A stretch of 56,339 nt of DNA from Eubacteriaceae bacterium (GTDB lineage Bacteria > Bacillota > Clostridia > Lachnospirales > Lachnospiraceae), in NCBI GenBank assembly GCA_910574915.1, contig CAJTCR010000033.1, positions 1-56,339 on the forward strand, in the 5' to 3' direction. Both the position numbers and the translations under genes were made by a program. Shown here piece after piece: positions 44,167 through 52,867 of this stretch (position 1 is its first letter; every line of letters starts with the position of its first letter). Under the pieces are notes generated by a model. That model did no database searches. It was not told the origin of the DNA and was given only the letters and a program-made list of their open reading frames with translations.

Positions 44167-44619
44167 TATCAGAATAAAGGACGATTCTTATATAAGTATG
44201 CAGGTGCATTTTTGGAAGAAGCTGCTTGCATGTGCATAAAGCATAAGTATTCTGAAGCTGCAAAAGTAAGAATTCCCAATACGCTAGGAAGCAGACCAAA
44301 GACCTTTGAAATAGATTGTTTGGTTAATGGAATGGCACATGAAATAAAATGGAGGGATGCAACAACAGATGGGGATCATATTACAAAAGAGCATACACGA
44401 GTTAAAGTTATAAATGAGAAAGGTTATATACCTATAAGAGTTATGTTCTATTATCTACAACGTTCGCAGGCAAAAAAAATTCAAGAAACTTTAGAAACGT
44501 TGTATAAGGGGATTGGCGGGCAATATTATTATGGTGATGCTGCTTGGGAATATATAAAAGAATTGACAGACATTGATTTGCTGGATGTTCTTCAGAAAAT
44601 TGCAGATTCAAGGAAGTGA
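44167..44619 (+). pseudogene. 5'-truncated type II restriction endonuclease (ApaLI-like)
   Basis: The frame is open into the repeat and encodes endonuclease-like sequence only from about 44167 (YQNKGRFLYKYAGAFLEEAA). It has no ATG or ribosome site; the first candidate start is a TTG at 44212. A PD-(D/E)xK core is visible as EIDCLVNGMAHEIKWRDATT, and the C-terminal half (EHTRVKVINEKGYIPIRVMF, then GGQYYYGDAAWEYI) resembles what I recall of the ApaLI family. The N-terminus is missing at the repeat junction, so activity is unlikely. The methyltransferase follows after 7 bases. Confidence 0.65.
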
Positions 44620-44626
44620 TAGTGAA

Positions 44627-45823
44627 ATGGTAATACATGGAGATTGTTTGGATATTCTGGAACAGATAGATAATAGTTCGATTGATATGATTTATTTAGA
44701 TCCACCTTTTTTTACGCAGAAAATGCAATCTTTGAAAGATACACAAGGAACTGAATATTTTTTTAGAGACGTTTGGAATAGTCGAGAACAGTATTTAGAT
44801 TATATGAAAGTACGTGTATATGAGTTAAAACGTGTTTTAAAAGATACAGGAAGTATATTTTTGCATTGTGACGAAAAGGCATCACATTATTTGAGAATAA
44901 TATTGGATGATGTTTTTGGAGAAGAAAATTTTAGAAGTGAGATTATATGGACTTATAAGAGATGGTCTAATTCAAAAAAAGGATTATTGCCAGGACATCA
45001 AACAATTTTCTTTTATTCCAAAACAAATAATTATAAGTTTAATATTATTTATACGGAATATTCTCCAACTACAAATATTGACCAAATTCTTCAAGAGAGA
45101 GTAAGGGATACTAGAGGAAAAGCAATTTATAAGCATGATGATAATGGTGAAGTTGTTTTATCAAAGGAGAAAAAGGGAGTACCAATGTCAGATGTTTGGG
45201 AGATTCCATTTTTGAACCCTAAAGCTAAAGAACGAGTTGGATATCCTACGCAAAAACCTATTGAATTACTAGAAAGAATCGTTCGTATTAGTACTGATGT
45301 AGGCGATACGGTGCTTGACCCTTTTTGCGGGAGTGGAACGACAATGGTTGCGGCTGAATTAGTTAATAGAAAAGGAATAGGAATTGATATTAGCCGAGAT
45401 GCGGTAGAAATATCCGAAAACAGATTGAAAAATCCGTATAAAACAGAATCCAGATTATTGAAATTAGGTATTGCATCCTATAAAACAAAAAGTGATGTTG
45501 ATAGTGCCATTCTAAATCAATTGGATTGTGATGTGGTGCAAAGAAATAAGGGAATTGATGGATTTCTCAAAAAATATTATAAAAATGCGCCTGTGGCAGT
45601 AAAAATTCAAAAAGCAACAGAAAGTTTTAGTGAAGCGGTGGGATTGCTAAAAAATGCAGGAAAGAGAAAGAAATGTAGTGCAACAATTTTGATACGTACT
45701 CAAAATGACAAATTAACTAGACATGTTGATATCCCATCAAATATGATTATAATTGATGATTATAAGATACAGATTGAACATGAATTAGAAGAAATGTTTT
45801 CTGTTGTTTTTATGCAAAACTAA
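44627..45823 (+). CDS. Type II DNA methyltransferase (N6-A/N4-C, beta class)
   Basis: 398 residues. Catalytic motif IV DPPF lies near residue 24 (MIYLDPPFFTQ), before the SAM motif I DPFCGSGTT near residue 228, the permuted order of the beta class. YPTQKPIELLERI precedes motif I. A C-terminal extension of about 110 residues (from about 290) is unrecognised. AT-rich coding, unlike the flanking genes, suggests acquisition. With the endonuclease truncated it is now an orphan methylase that may still mark the genome. Confidence 0.9.
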   Translation: MVIHGDCLDILEQIDNSSIDMIYLDPPFFTQKMQSLKDTQGTEYFFRDVWNSREQYLDYMKVRVYELKRVLKDTGSIFLHCDEKASHYLRIILDDVFGEENFRSEIIWTYKRWSNSKKGLLPGHQTIFFYSKTNNYKFNIIYTEYSPTTNIDQILQERVRDTRGKAIYKHDDNGEVVLSKEKKGVPMSDVWEIPFLNPKAKERVGYPTQKPIELLERIVRISTDVGDTVLDPFCGSGTTMVAAELVNRKGIGIDISRDAVEISENRLKNPYKTESRLLKLGIASYKTKSDVDSAILNQLDCDVVQRNKGIDGFLKKYYKNAPVAVKIQKATESFSEAVGLLKNAGKRKKCSATILIRTQNDKLTRHVDIPSNMIIIDDYKIQIEHELEEMFSVVFMQN

Positions 45824-45833
45824 CCAGATTGAT

Positions 45834-45940
45834 CTTGTTTTCGCAACATGTATGAAGAACAGCCAGGAGAGGGGATTGGCGTGCCAATCCCCTCTCCTGG
45901 CGTCCCTTCCTGCAAAATTTCACAAAACAATAAAACCTTG
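45834..45940 (-). repeat. Palindromic CTAG element, copy I (hairpin remnant)
   Basis: A perfect 18-bp stem CCAGGAGAGGGGATTGGC with its complement around GT, preceded by the inner arm TGAAGAACAG and followed by CGTCCCTTCCTGCAAAAT, the outer arm in reverse orientation. With H it brackets the restriction cassette as a convergent pair. The stem sequence (GGGGATTGG) differs from every other copy yet pairs perfectly. Confidence 0.8.
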
Positions 45941-45941
45941 T

Positions 45942-46793
45942 TCATGCAATCCCATCAATCTCCCTGCGTACCTGTGACGGCGTTTTTTCAAACCGTTCCC
46001 GAAACATGCGCCGAAACAGCTTGTCATTTGTAAATCCGTGCCGTTCCAAAATCGTCTGGATCAGGTCGTTGGTCGTCAGCAGGTCATGGTAAATATGCGA
46101 CAGGCGAAGTTCATTCTGGTATTCTAAAAAAGTGCTCCCCATCTGTTTTTTAAAAAAGCGGCAGAAATATCCCGGATCTAAAAACGCAACGGCAGCGATT
46201 TCGTCAATCGAAATCGGACGGGTATAATTTTGCGCGGTATAAGCAAGGATATCGGTCAGGCGGCTAAAATCCTTTTCTCGCTGGTTTTTGCCAGAGCGAA
46301 AGACGATCGTGCTGAAATTGTGGTAAAGCTGGAACAGGATTTCAAAGAGCAGGCTGTTAAAACGCAGGAGAAAGCCTTCTGGACGGATGTCGTTTGCCAC
46401 CTGCATTTTTTGAAGCGTTTCTTTGAAGATATCGGTCTTGGTCTGGCGGATCGGGTTACCGCCCGGGTCGTCTAAGGTAAAGACGCGGGTGCCGATATCC
46501 GGGATATATAAGGATATAAAATCAACCGGGATCTGAAATAAAATCGCCTTGTTCCTGGCGGTGCATTTTGTCGCATGAATGACGCCGGAGTTAATCAGTG
46601 TGCACCGTCCGGCGCTAAGGCGGCGCGTAACGGCGTTTTCTGTAATAAACAGCTCGCCTTCGAGCATGTAAATAATCTCTATCGCAGGGTGCCAGTGGCT
46701 TGGCACGTAGCTGCCGGAATCGACTGAGGTGCGGAACATTACGCCTGTGTTTTTCGGCACGGAAATATGTTCAAAAATATAATCTGTATGCAT
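45942..46793 (-). CDS. AraC-family regulator of the glycoside locus
   Basis: 283 residues. The N-terminal cupin-like sugar-binding region has HWHPAIEIIYMLEGEL and INSGVIHAT; the C-terminal double HTH (about 185-283) has ISIDEIAAVAFLDPGYFCRF and ends ERFEKTPSQVRRE. It is divergent from the transporter/GH5/GH43 operon with a 205-base intergenic region, so it is very likely the activator of that operon in response to an oligosaccharide. The stop lies 1 base from element I. Confidence 0.9.
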   Translation of the reverse strand: MHTDYIFEHISVPKNTGVMFRTSVDSGSYVPSHWHPAIEIIYMLEGELFITENAVTRRLSAGRCTLINSGVIHATKCTARNKAILFQIPVDFISLYIPDIGTRVFTLDDPGGNPIRQTKTDIFKETLQKMQVANDIRPEGFLLRFNSLLFEILFQLYHNFSTIVFRSGKNQREKDFSRLTDILAYTAQNYTRPISIDEIAAVAFLDPGYFCRFFKKQMGSTFLEYQNELRLSHIYHDLLTTNDLIQTILERHGFTNDKLFRRMFRERFEKTPSQVRREIDGIA

Positions 46794-46998
46794 GTCGTCT
46801 TTCCCCTTTTCTTTTTCCTATAATGGTTTGTTAAAACGTATCACAAAATGGGAGTGATTGCAATAAAAAGAGAATATCCTCCTATAAAATAGACAATATC
46901 TGTCCTGATCAAAAGGTGTCTAAAATGATAAAATACCTTTATAAACAACCAATTCCAATGCGCATAGAATTGAAAAAGAAAAAGGAGTGTATTGTAAA

Positions 46999-48372
46999 AT
47001 GGAGAATAAGAGCAGATTGACCTTTGCAAAGATTGCGGAACGGTTTTCTTATGGCTGCGGCGATTTTGGGTGCAATATTATTTATACGGCAATGTCCGCT
47101 TTTTTAATGCTGTACTATACAGATTATGCGGGCGTAAGCTCGCTGGCGGTCGGTACGATTATGATGGTGTCCAGAGTGTTTGACGGGGTCAGCGATATTG
47201 TTATGGGCGTTATTGTAGACCGTACAAAATCCAAATACGGCAAAGCAAGGCCGTGGCTGCTGCGCATGTGTATCCCGTTTGCGGTATCCGGCGTGCTGCT
47301 GTTTTCTGTGCCGGTGTCCTGGGCGCAGACGCCAAAGCTGGTGTATGTATTTATTACCTATAACCTTGTTTCATCAGTGATTTATACGGCAATCAACGTA
47401 CCGTATTCTGCACTGAACGCATTAATGACGCAAGACCCGTACGAGCGGTCGGTGTTAAGTATTTTCAGAAACCTGCTTGCGACTGCCGGCACACTGACGA
47501 TCAATACGTGTACGCTGCCGCTTGTGGAATATTTCGGGGATAACCCGTCTGCATGGACAAAGACCTTTTGTGTACTTGGGCTGCTTGCGGTAATTGCGTT
47601 TTTAATAAACTTTTTTGGCACAAAGGAGCGTGTCAAAGCCGCAGGCACACAGGCAGACGGTACTGCGGATGTCCCGTTTGGAACAGGGATTCGGGCATTG
47701 TTTCAAAATAAATACTGGATGATGATGACCGGAATGCTCGCACTGTTCTTTTTAATGTATTCGGTAAACGGCGGGGCGACCGTATATTTTGCAAAAGATA
47801 TCCTCGGTGACAGAGACCTCGTCAGTACGATTAATGGGATTTTTAATATTGTCCAGATCGCCGGGATGTTTTTTATCGCGATGCTTGTCAAAAAATATGG
47901 GAAGCGCAATGTCTTTGCCATTGGGCTGGTTCTGGATATGGTTGGCATGATGGTGTTAAATTTTTCCGGCGGTTCGATGGGGCTGATTGTAGTTTCCAGC
48001 ATTATCCGCGGAATCGGAAATTCCTGCGGCGGCGCTACGATGTGGGCGATGGTTTCGGATACGATCGACTATGGAGAATGGAAAACAGGCGTGCGTACCG
48101 AAGGGCTGGTAAACAGCGCGTGCAGCTTTGGCTACAAAATCGGAAACGGAATTGGCTCGGCGCTGCTGGGACTGATTTTGGAGCTTGGCGGCTATGTGGG
48201 AGAAGCGGCAGTACAGTCTGCGTCTGCGATTGCATCGATCCGGGTCTGCTTTGTCTGGATTCCGATGGCAGTTTATGCAGCGGGGCTTATCATTATGAAA
48301 TTTTATCATTTAGATCAGGAATTTGACGGCATTATCAGCGATCTTACAAAGCGTGCAGGAAAAATCAAATAA
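46999..48372 (+). CDS. GPH-family glycoside:cation symporter
   Basis: 457 residues with 12 membrane helices. Family features: ERFSYGCGDFGCNIIYTAMS at the N-terminus, DRTKSKYGKARPWLLR in the loop between helices 2 and 3, and WAMVSDTIDYGEWKTGVRTEG near residue 350, the conserved GPH signature. It imports beta-glycosides such as xylosides with a cation. AAAGGAGTG is 10 bases before ATG 46999. First gene of the glycan operon; 16 bases to the GH5 gene. Confidence 0.92.
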   Translation: MENKSRLTFAKIAERFSYGCGDFGCNIIYTAMSAFLMLYYTDYAGVSSLAVGTIMMVSRVFDGVSDIVMGVIVDRTKSKYGKARPWLLRMCIPFAVSGVLLFSVPVSWAQTPKLVYVFITYNLVSSVIYTAINVPYSALNALMTQDPYERSVLSIFRNLLATAGTLTINTCTLPLVEYFGDNPSAWTKTFCVLGLLAVIAFLINFFGTKERVKAAGTQADGTADVPFGTGIRALFQNKYWMMMTGMLALFFLMYSVNGGATVYFAKDILGDRDLVSTINGIFNIVQIAGMFFIAMLVKKYGKRNVFAIGLVLDMVGMMVLNFSGGSMGLIVVSSIIRGIGNSCGGATMWAMVSDTIDYGEWKTGVRTEGLVNSACSFGYKIGNGIGSALLGLILELGGYVGEAAVQSASAIASIRVCFVWIPMAVYAAGLIIMKFYHLDQEFDGIISDLTKRAGKIK

Positions 48373-48388
48373 AAACAGGAGGTTTTTT

Positions 48389-49597
48389 ATGAAGCAACTA
48401 AAAGTAAAAGGCGTGAATTTCGGCAACTGGCTCGTATTGGAAAAGTGGATGAGCCCGGCTCTTTTTGAAGGGACAGACGCAGAAGATGAGTACAATCTGG
48501 CGTATCAGCTTCCAAGGGAGGCCTATCAGGCGCGTATACAGATCCATCGTTCGGAATATATCACAGAACGGGACTTTGTGACGGTCAAAGCGATGGGAAT
48601 GGAAGCTGTGCGTATCCCGGTTCCCTATTTTGTATTTGGCGACAGGGAGCCGTTTATCGGATGCGTCAAAGAGCTTGACCGGGCGTTTGCATGGGCACAG
48701 GCGTATGGGCTTACAATACTGTTAGACCTGCACACGGCGCCGCTTGGACAGAATGGGTTCGACAACGGCGGAATCTGCGGTGTATGCCGCTGGTCGCAGT
48801 GCCCGGACGAGGTGGAATATGTGCTTACCGTACTGGAACGGCTTGCAAAGCGCTATGGCAGGCACCAGGCGCTTTGGGGCATTGAAGTGCTCAACGAGCC
48901 GATTACTGAACGGATGTGGAAGCTGATGGATGTTCCAAACCGCTATCCTGCCGCCGACAAAGCGATGGCAGAAGGTTCTGCGCCGAATACAATGGCATTT
49001 TTGCGGGAGTTTTACTGCAAGGCTTATGACAGGCTGCGCAGGTTTCTTCCAGAAGAAAAGTATGTCGTGATTCATGACGGTTTTGAGCTGACGGCATGGA
49101 AAGACTTTATGCAGGAAGCGCACTATCAAAATGTCGTGCTGGATACACACCAATATCTGATGATGGCGGAAGCAGAGGGTTGTGCACAAGAGCCAGAAGC
49201 TTATAAAGCTTATATCAGGGAACATTATGAACGAAAGATCGAAGAAATGCAGCAATACTTTCCGGTGATCTGCGCCGAATGGTGCCTGTTTAATTCCAAA
49301 GCCTGCGGACATGACACAAAAGGCGGGCAGTCTGTCTTAAACGGCGTGCAGGGAACACAGGCGGATGTACTGTCCGCAGAGCAAAAAAGAAGCCTCTACC
49401 TCAATCTGGCAGATGCGCAGCTACAGGCATGGGAAAAAGGCAGCGGCTATTTTTACTGGAGTTATAAGCTTTTGACCGATACGGTAAATGAAACAGGCTG
49501 GAACGGCTGGGATAGCTGGGATTTTGGAAGGTGCATAAATTTTGGCTGGTTTCCGGCGCAGCAGAACGGTTTTTTGAAAGGAGGACGTGAAAAATGA
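48389..49597 (+). CDS. Glycoside hydrolase family 5 (exo-beta-glucanase-like)
   Basis: 402 residues without a signal peptide, so cytoplasmic. The N-terminus GVNFGNWLVLEKWMSPALF is typical of GH5 exo-beta-1,3-glucanase-like enzymes. The acid/base Glu is in GIEVLNEPI (about 174) and the nucleophile Glu in FPVICAEWCLF (about 296). AACAGGAGGTTTTTT precedes the ATG. It probably cleaves imported oligosaccharides; specificity (glucan, xylan or glucosylceramide-like) cannot be told from sequence. Its stop overlaps the GH43 start (ATGA). Confidence 0.87.
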   Translation: MKQLKVKGVNFGNWLVLEKWMSPALFEGTDAEDEYNLAYQLPREAYQARIQIHRSEYITERDFVTVKAMGMEAVRIPVPYFVFGDREPFIGCVKELDRAFAWAQAYGLTILLDLHTAPLGQNGFDNGGICGVCRWSQCPDEVEYVLTVLERLAKRYGRHQALWGIEVLNEPITERMWKLMDVPNRYPAADKAMAEGSAPNTMAFLREFYCKAYDRLRRFLPEEKYVVIHDGFELTAWKDFMQEAHYQNVVLDTHQYLMMAEAEGCAQEPEAYKAYIREHYERKIEEMQQYFPVICAEWCLFNSKACGHDTKGGQSVLNGVQGTQADVLSAEQKRSLYLNLADAQLQAWEKGSGYFYWSYKLLTDTVNETGWNGWDSWDFGRCINFGWFPAQQNGFLKGGREK

Positions 49598-51237
49598 TTC
49601 AAAACCCGATTTTACCAGGTTTCAATCCTGACCCTTGTATTTGCCGCAAGGGAGACGATTATTATGCGGCAGTGTCTACATTTGAATGGATGCCGGGCAT
49701 TCCGGTCTATCATTCGCTGGATTTGAAAAATTGGGAGCTTTTTACACATATCATTACAGACGACCACACCGTGGACTTAAAAAAACTCCCAAGCGCAAAA
49801 GGAATCTGGGCGCCATGCCTGACTTACTGTGAAGCGGAGGAGCTGTTTTATGTCGTCTACGGCATTATGAATTCTATGAACGCCCGGTATTTTGATGTGG
49901 ATAATTATGTAGTGACAGCAAAGGATATCAAAGGGCCGTGGAGTCGTCCGATATATCTGCACTCCGCAGGCTTCGACGCTTCTATGTTTCATGACGATGA
50001 CGGAAAAAAATACGTTGTTTCTCTGGAGTGGGAGACGAGGGAAGGCTATGAAAAGCCAGGCGCCATCTGTATGGCAGAATATGATGCAAAAAAACAGGAA
50101 ATCATCGGTTATCCGCGCAGGATCTGGCACGGAGGCACAGACCGCGGCTGTATAGAAGCGCCGCACCTGACCAGGCACGGAGCGTACTATTACATAATGT
50201 GCGCAGAAGGCGGAACCGGGTACAACCATTGTGTGACGATGGGACGTTCGAAGCATGTATGGGGGCCTTATGAAAAAGACCCTGCAAACCCGATCGTAAC
50301 GAGTACGCCAGGAGAATCTTATGAAAGGCATGACCCTGATCATTTAAAGCCGAATTATTACAACCCGCAGTCGGTTTTGCAAAAGTCAGGGCATGGCAGC
50401 TATGTAGAGCTGCCGACCGGAGAAGTTTATCTGCTGCACCTGTGTGCAAGGCCGTTTGTGCCAGAGCTGCGATGTACGCTTGGACGGGAAACCGCGATAC
50501 AAAAAATGTGCTGGACAAAAGACGGATGGCTGCGTATGGCAGACGGCAGCAACCTGGCAAAGCTGGAAGTGCCGGAAAGCTCGCTGCCGCAAATACCGCT
50601 GCCGCAGATCCCTGATTTTGACGAATTTGACAGCGGTGAGCTTGGAAACTGGTACTATGCGCCGCGCATCATGCCGCACCGCTTTGCGGACGTCTCCGCA
50701 AGGCAGAGCCATGTGCGTATTCGCGGACAGGAATCCGTCACATCCCTGCATAAAGCAAGCATCCTTGCCAGAAAGCTGACCAGCGTCCATGCAGTCGTTA
50801 CGACAAAAATGGAATTTGTGCCAAAAGTGTACCAGCACAGCGCCGGGCTGATCCTTTATTACGACAATATGAACTTTCTTTTCCTGCGGAAATATTACAG
50901 CGAAACACTCCGCCAAAGCGCCATTTCCGTGATCCAACTGGAAAATGGAGAAAAGAGTGAATATTTGGATACAAGAATCCCCGTGGAGGATCAGCCGATC
51001 TATTTCAGGCTGTATGTCGAAGGAAAAGACACCTGGTTTGCATGGAGCTATTATGGAACCGATTATAAGAAAATCGGAAACGTATTCGATACGACAAAGT
51101 TTTCGGATGAATACTGTAAATATGGCGAATTTACTGGGACAATGGTAGGGCTTGCCTGTGTAGACAGTATGAAGCATATGCGGTATGCAGATTTTGATTT
51201 TTTTGAGTATAAAAACTTAACGTGTGAAACGAACTGA
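49594..51237 (+). CDS. xynB: Glycoside hydrolase family 43 (beta-xylosidase)
   Basis: 547 residues, cytoplasmic. The five-bladed propeller has the catalytic base Asp in LPGFNPDPCIC (about 14), the pKa-modulating Asp in GFDASMFHDDDG (about 129) and the acid Glu in GCIEAPHLTRHG (about 188). The C-terminal beta-sandwich (about 340-547) is the DUF1349-like domain common in GH43_11 xylosidases. It would release xylose from the imported substrate. Translationally coupled to GH5. Confidence 0.92.
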   Translation: MIQNPILPGFNPDPCICRKGDDYYAAVSTFEWMPGIPVYHSLDLKNWELFTHIITDDHTVDLKKLPSAKGIWAPCLTYCEAEELFYVVYGIMNSMNARYFDVDNYVVTAKDIKGPWSRPIYLHSAGFDASMFHDDDGKKYVVSLEWETREGYEKPGAICMAEYDAKKQEIIGYPRRIWHGGTDRGCIEAPHLTRHGAYYYIMCAEGGTGYNHCVTMGRSKHVWGPYEKDPANPIVTSTPGESYERHDPDHLKPNYYNPQSVLQKSGHGSYVELPTGEVYLLHLCARPFVPELRCTLGRETAIQKMCWTKDGWLRMADGSNLAKLEVPESSLPQIPLPQIPDFDEFDSGELGNWYYAPRIMPHRFADVSARQSHVRIRGQESVTSLHKASILARKLTSVHAVVTTKMEFVPKVYQHSAGLILYYDNMNFLFLRKYYSETLRQSAISVIQLENGEKSEYLDTRIPVEDQPIYFRLYVEGKDTWFAWSYYGTDYKKIGNVFDTTKFSDEYCKYGEFTGTMVGLACVDSMKHMRYADFDFFEYKNLTCETN

Positions 51238-51250
51238 AAGAAACAAGTAC

Positions 51251-51279
51251 TTGCAGAATGACTCTTTTTTTAGTATGAT
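51251..51279 (+). promoter_or_regulatory. Promoter of the Rpn-like gene
   Basis: TTGCAG (51251-51256) and TATGAT (51274-51279) with 17-base spacing. A 7-bp inverted repeat GATAGCT...AGCTATC (51277-51297) spans the start region and may be an operator or leader hairpin. Confidence 0.6.
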
Positions 51280-51327
51280 AGCTGCATAGGAGCTATCTGT
51301 ACATATACAGGAGAGGAGCGAATCATA

Positions 51328-52329
51328 TTGAAGGCAGATACGGTTACAAAAGATTTTCTTTCGGATGCGCAGGTGTTCGCTGATATTTTTAACTACTATA
51401 TCTATGGCGGGGAGCAGGTTATCCTGCCAGAGCATCTGCAAGAGCGTGATCCTACGGAAATAGCTCTTCCTTATGGAGCAGACGGTGCTGCCGTCCCAGT
51501 ACAAAAATTCAGGGATGTGCAAAAACTCTGTACTGCAAAGACAGACGGTCGTTTGCAATATTTCCTCTATGGGGCAGAAAGTCAGGCGGAAATTCATTAT
51601 GCGGCTGCGGTGAAAAATAATTTATACGACGCACTTGAATATGCAGGGCAGGTGGAAGAAGCAGCCAGGTCGCACCGCAGGGCACAAAAAGCAGAAAAAG
51701 GGCAGAGGAAGCATAAAGCGCCAGATTCTGGAGAATTTCTCAGTGGATTTTGGAAGGAAGACCGGCTAATACCTTCTGTAACAATTATGATTTATTTTGG
51801 TTCCAAAGAGTGGGAAGCACCTTTAAGCCTGTTTGATATGATGGATATCAAAGATCCGAGGGTTCTTTCTTGTATGGATAACTACCATGTACGGCTGATT
51901 GCACCTGTACAAATGGAAGATCAGGAAATTTTGAAATTTCAGACTGGGCTTAGGGAAGTGCTGCTGTTTATCAAATATTCCAAAAATAAAGAAGCACTTG
52001 CCGCAGTTATGGAATCCAATAAAGATCGTTTCAGCGCGCTGGAACGCCGGGCTGCTGATGTGATCGAAGCAATTACACATATCAGCCTGAACTATAAGGA
52101 AAGCGGGGGAAAAGTAGATATGTGCCAGGCAATTCAGGAAATGCGGACAGAAGAACGAAATATTGGCAGACAAGAAGGAATACAAGAGGGCAGACAAGAA
52201 GGAAGAAAGGAAGAAGCTCAAAAGACTGCAAAAAACCTCTATGAAATGGGAATTGAGGTTTCTAAGATTGCCAAAGGGGTAGATTATGCATTAGAGACTG
52301 TAGAACAGTGGCTGGGGCTTAAAGAATAG
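51328..52329 (+). CDS. Rpn/PD-(D/E)xK nuclease-family protein
   Basis: 333 residues from a TTG start with GGAGAGGAGCG upstream. The N-terminal part resembles the Rpn recombination-promoting nuclease/transposase_31 family: FLSDAQVFADIFNYYIYGGE, then a nuclease-like core with TVTIMIYFGSKEWEAP. The tail EGIQEGRQEGRKEEAQ is the Gly/Glu repeat coiled coil common to these proteins. Family members nick or cut DNA and form expanding paralogue groups. Monocistronic. Confidence 0.72.
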   Translation: MKADTVTKDFLSDAQVFADIFNYYIYGGEQVILPEHLQERDPTEIALPYGADGAAVPVQKFRDVQKLCTAKTDGRLQYFLYGAESQAEIHYAAAVKNNLYDALEYAGQVEEAARSHRRAQKAEKGQRKHKAPDSGEFLSGFWKEDRLIPSVTIMIYFGSKEWEAPLSLFDMMDIKDPRVLSCMDNYHVRLIAPVQMEDQEILKFQTGLREVLLFIKYSKNKEALAAVMESNKDRFSALERRAADVIEAITHISLNYKESGGKVDMCQAIQEMRTEERNIGRQEGIQEGRQEGRKEEAQKTAKNLYEMGIEVSKIAKGVDYALETVEQWLGLKE

Positions 52330-52341
52330 ATCATTAAAAAA

Positions 52342-52381
52342 TTAAGAATTGTTAAGATTTCCTTAAGCCGTAATGTAAGAT
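52342..52381 (+). promoter_or_regulatory. Three phased TTAAG direct repeats upstream of the SH3-protein gene
   Basis: TTAAG occurs at 52342, 52352 and 52363, i.e. at 10- and 11-base steps, one helix turn apart. OmpR/PhoB-type regulators commonly bind such tandem half-sites. TAAGAT at 52376 is a possible -10 box. The response regulator at 52868 is the natural candidate. Confidence 0.45.
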
Positions 52382-52486
52382 TTATGTGTTATCTTTCTAT
52401 CCAGACATCAAAATGTTGTTAACACCAGCTTGAACATCCGTATTTTATTTTCATGTTCAGGGCTGATCGTTTGGAAGGAGAAAAAC

Positions 52487-52840
52487 ATGATCATCAACAA
52501 AAACAACAAAAAAACCATGTTAAAATTTGCAGCTTTTGCTGCATCTGCAATGCTGACAGTGCCTGTGTCGCAGCCTTGTATGCCGCAAAACGGCATTGTG
52601 ACAGCGCAGGCAAAGACAGCGGCAATGCCGCGTACAAAAAGCTATGTTGTGGCATCTGATATTTTAAATGTCAGATGCGGCCCGGGAACAGATTATGCGG
52701 TGATTGGCTCGCTGACAAGAGGGCTTCGGGTAAAGGTAATTTCGATAAGCGGCGAAAAAGGAAACCGCTGGGCAAAGATTCGGTTTGAGGGGGTTCGCGC
52801 CTATGTGTCAGCACAATACCTGACGAAAACCGTATCCTGA
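52487..52840 (+). CDS. Secreted SH3-domain protein
   Basis: 117 residues. N-terminal signal peptide (basic NKNNKKTMLK, hydrophobic FAAFAASAMLTVPV, probable cleavage near AQAK). One bacterial SH3 domain (about 55-117) with VVASDILNVRCGPGTDYAVI and RVKVISISGEKGNRWAKI. Such domains bind cell-wall peptides or glycans. No catalytic domain is attached. GGAAGGAGAAAAAC precedes the ATG. It lies just upstream of a two-component system and may be its target. Confidence 0.83.
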   Translation: MIINKNNKKTMLKFAAFAASAMLTVPVSQPCMPQNGIVTAQAKTAAMPRTKSYVVASDILNVRCGPGTDYAVIGSLTRGLRVKVISISGEKGNRWAKIRFEGVRAYVSAQYLTKTVS

Positions 52841-52867
52841 TATGGAAAAAGGATCAAGAGAAAGCAT

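Noticed and set aside
46800..46860. A possible catabolite-response (cre) site, TTGTTAAAACGTATCA, before the glycoside operon
   Set aside because: Spacing is one base off the consensus and the arms are not symmetrical.
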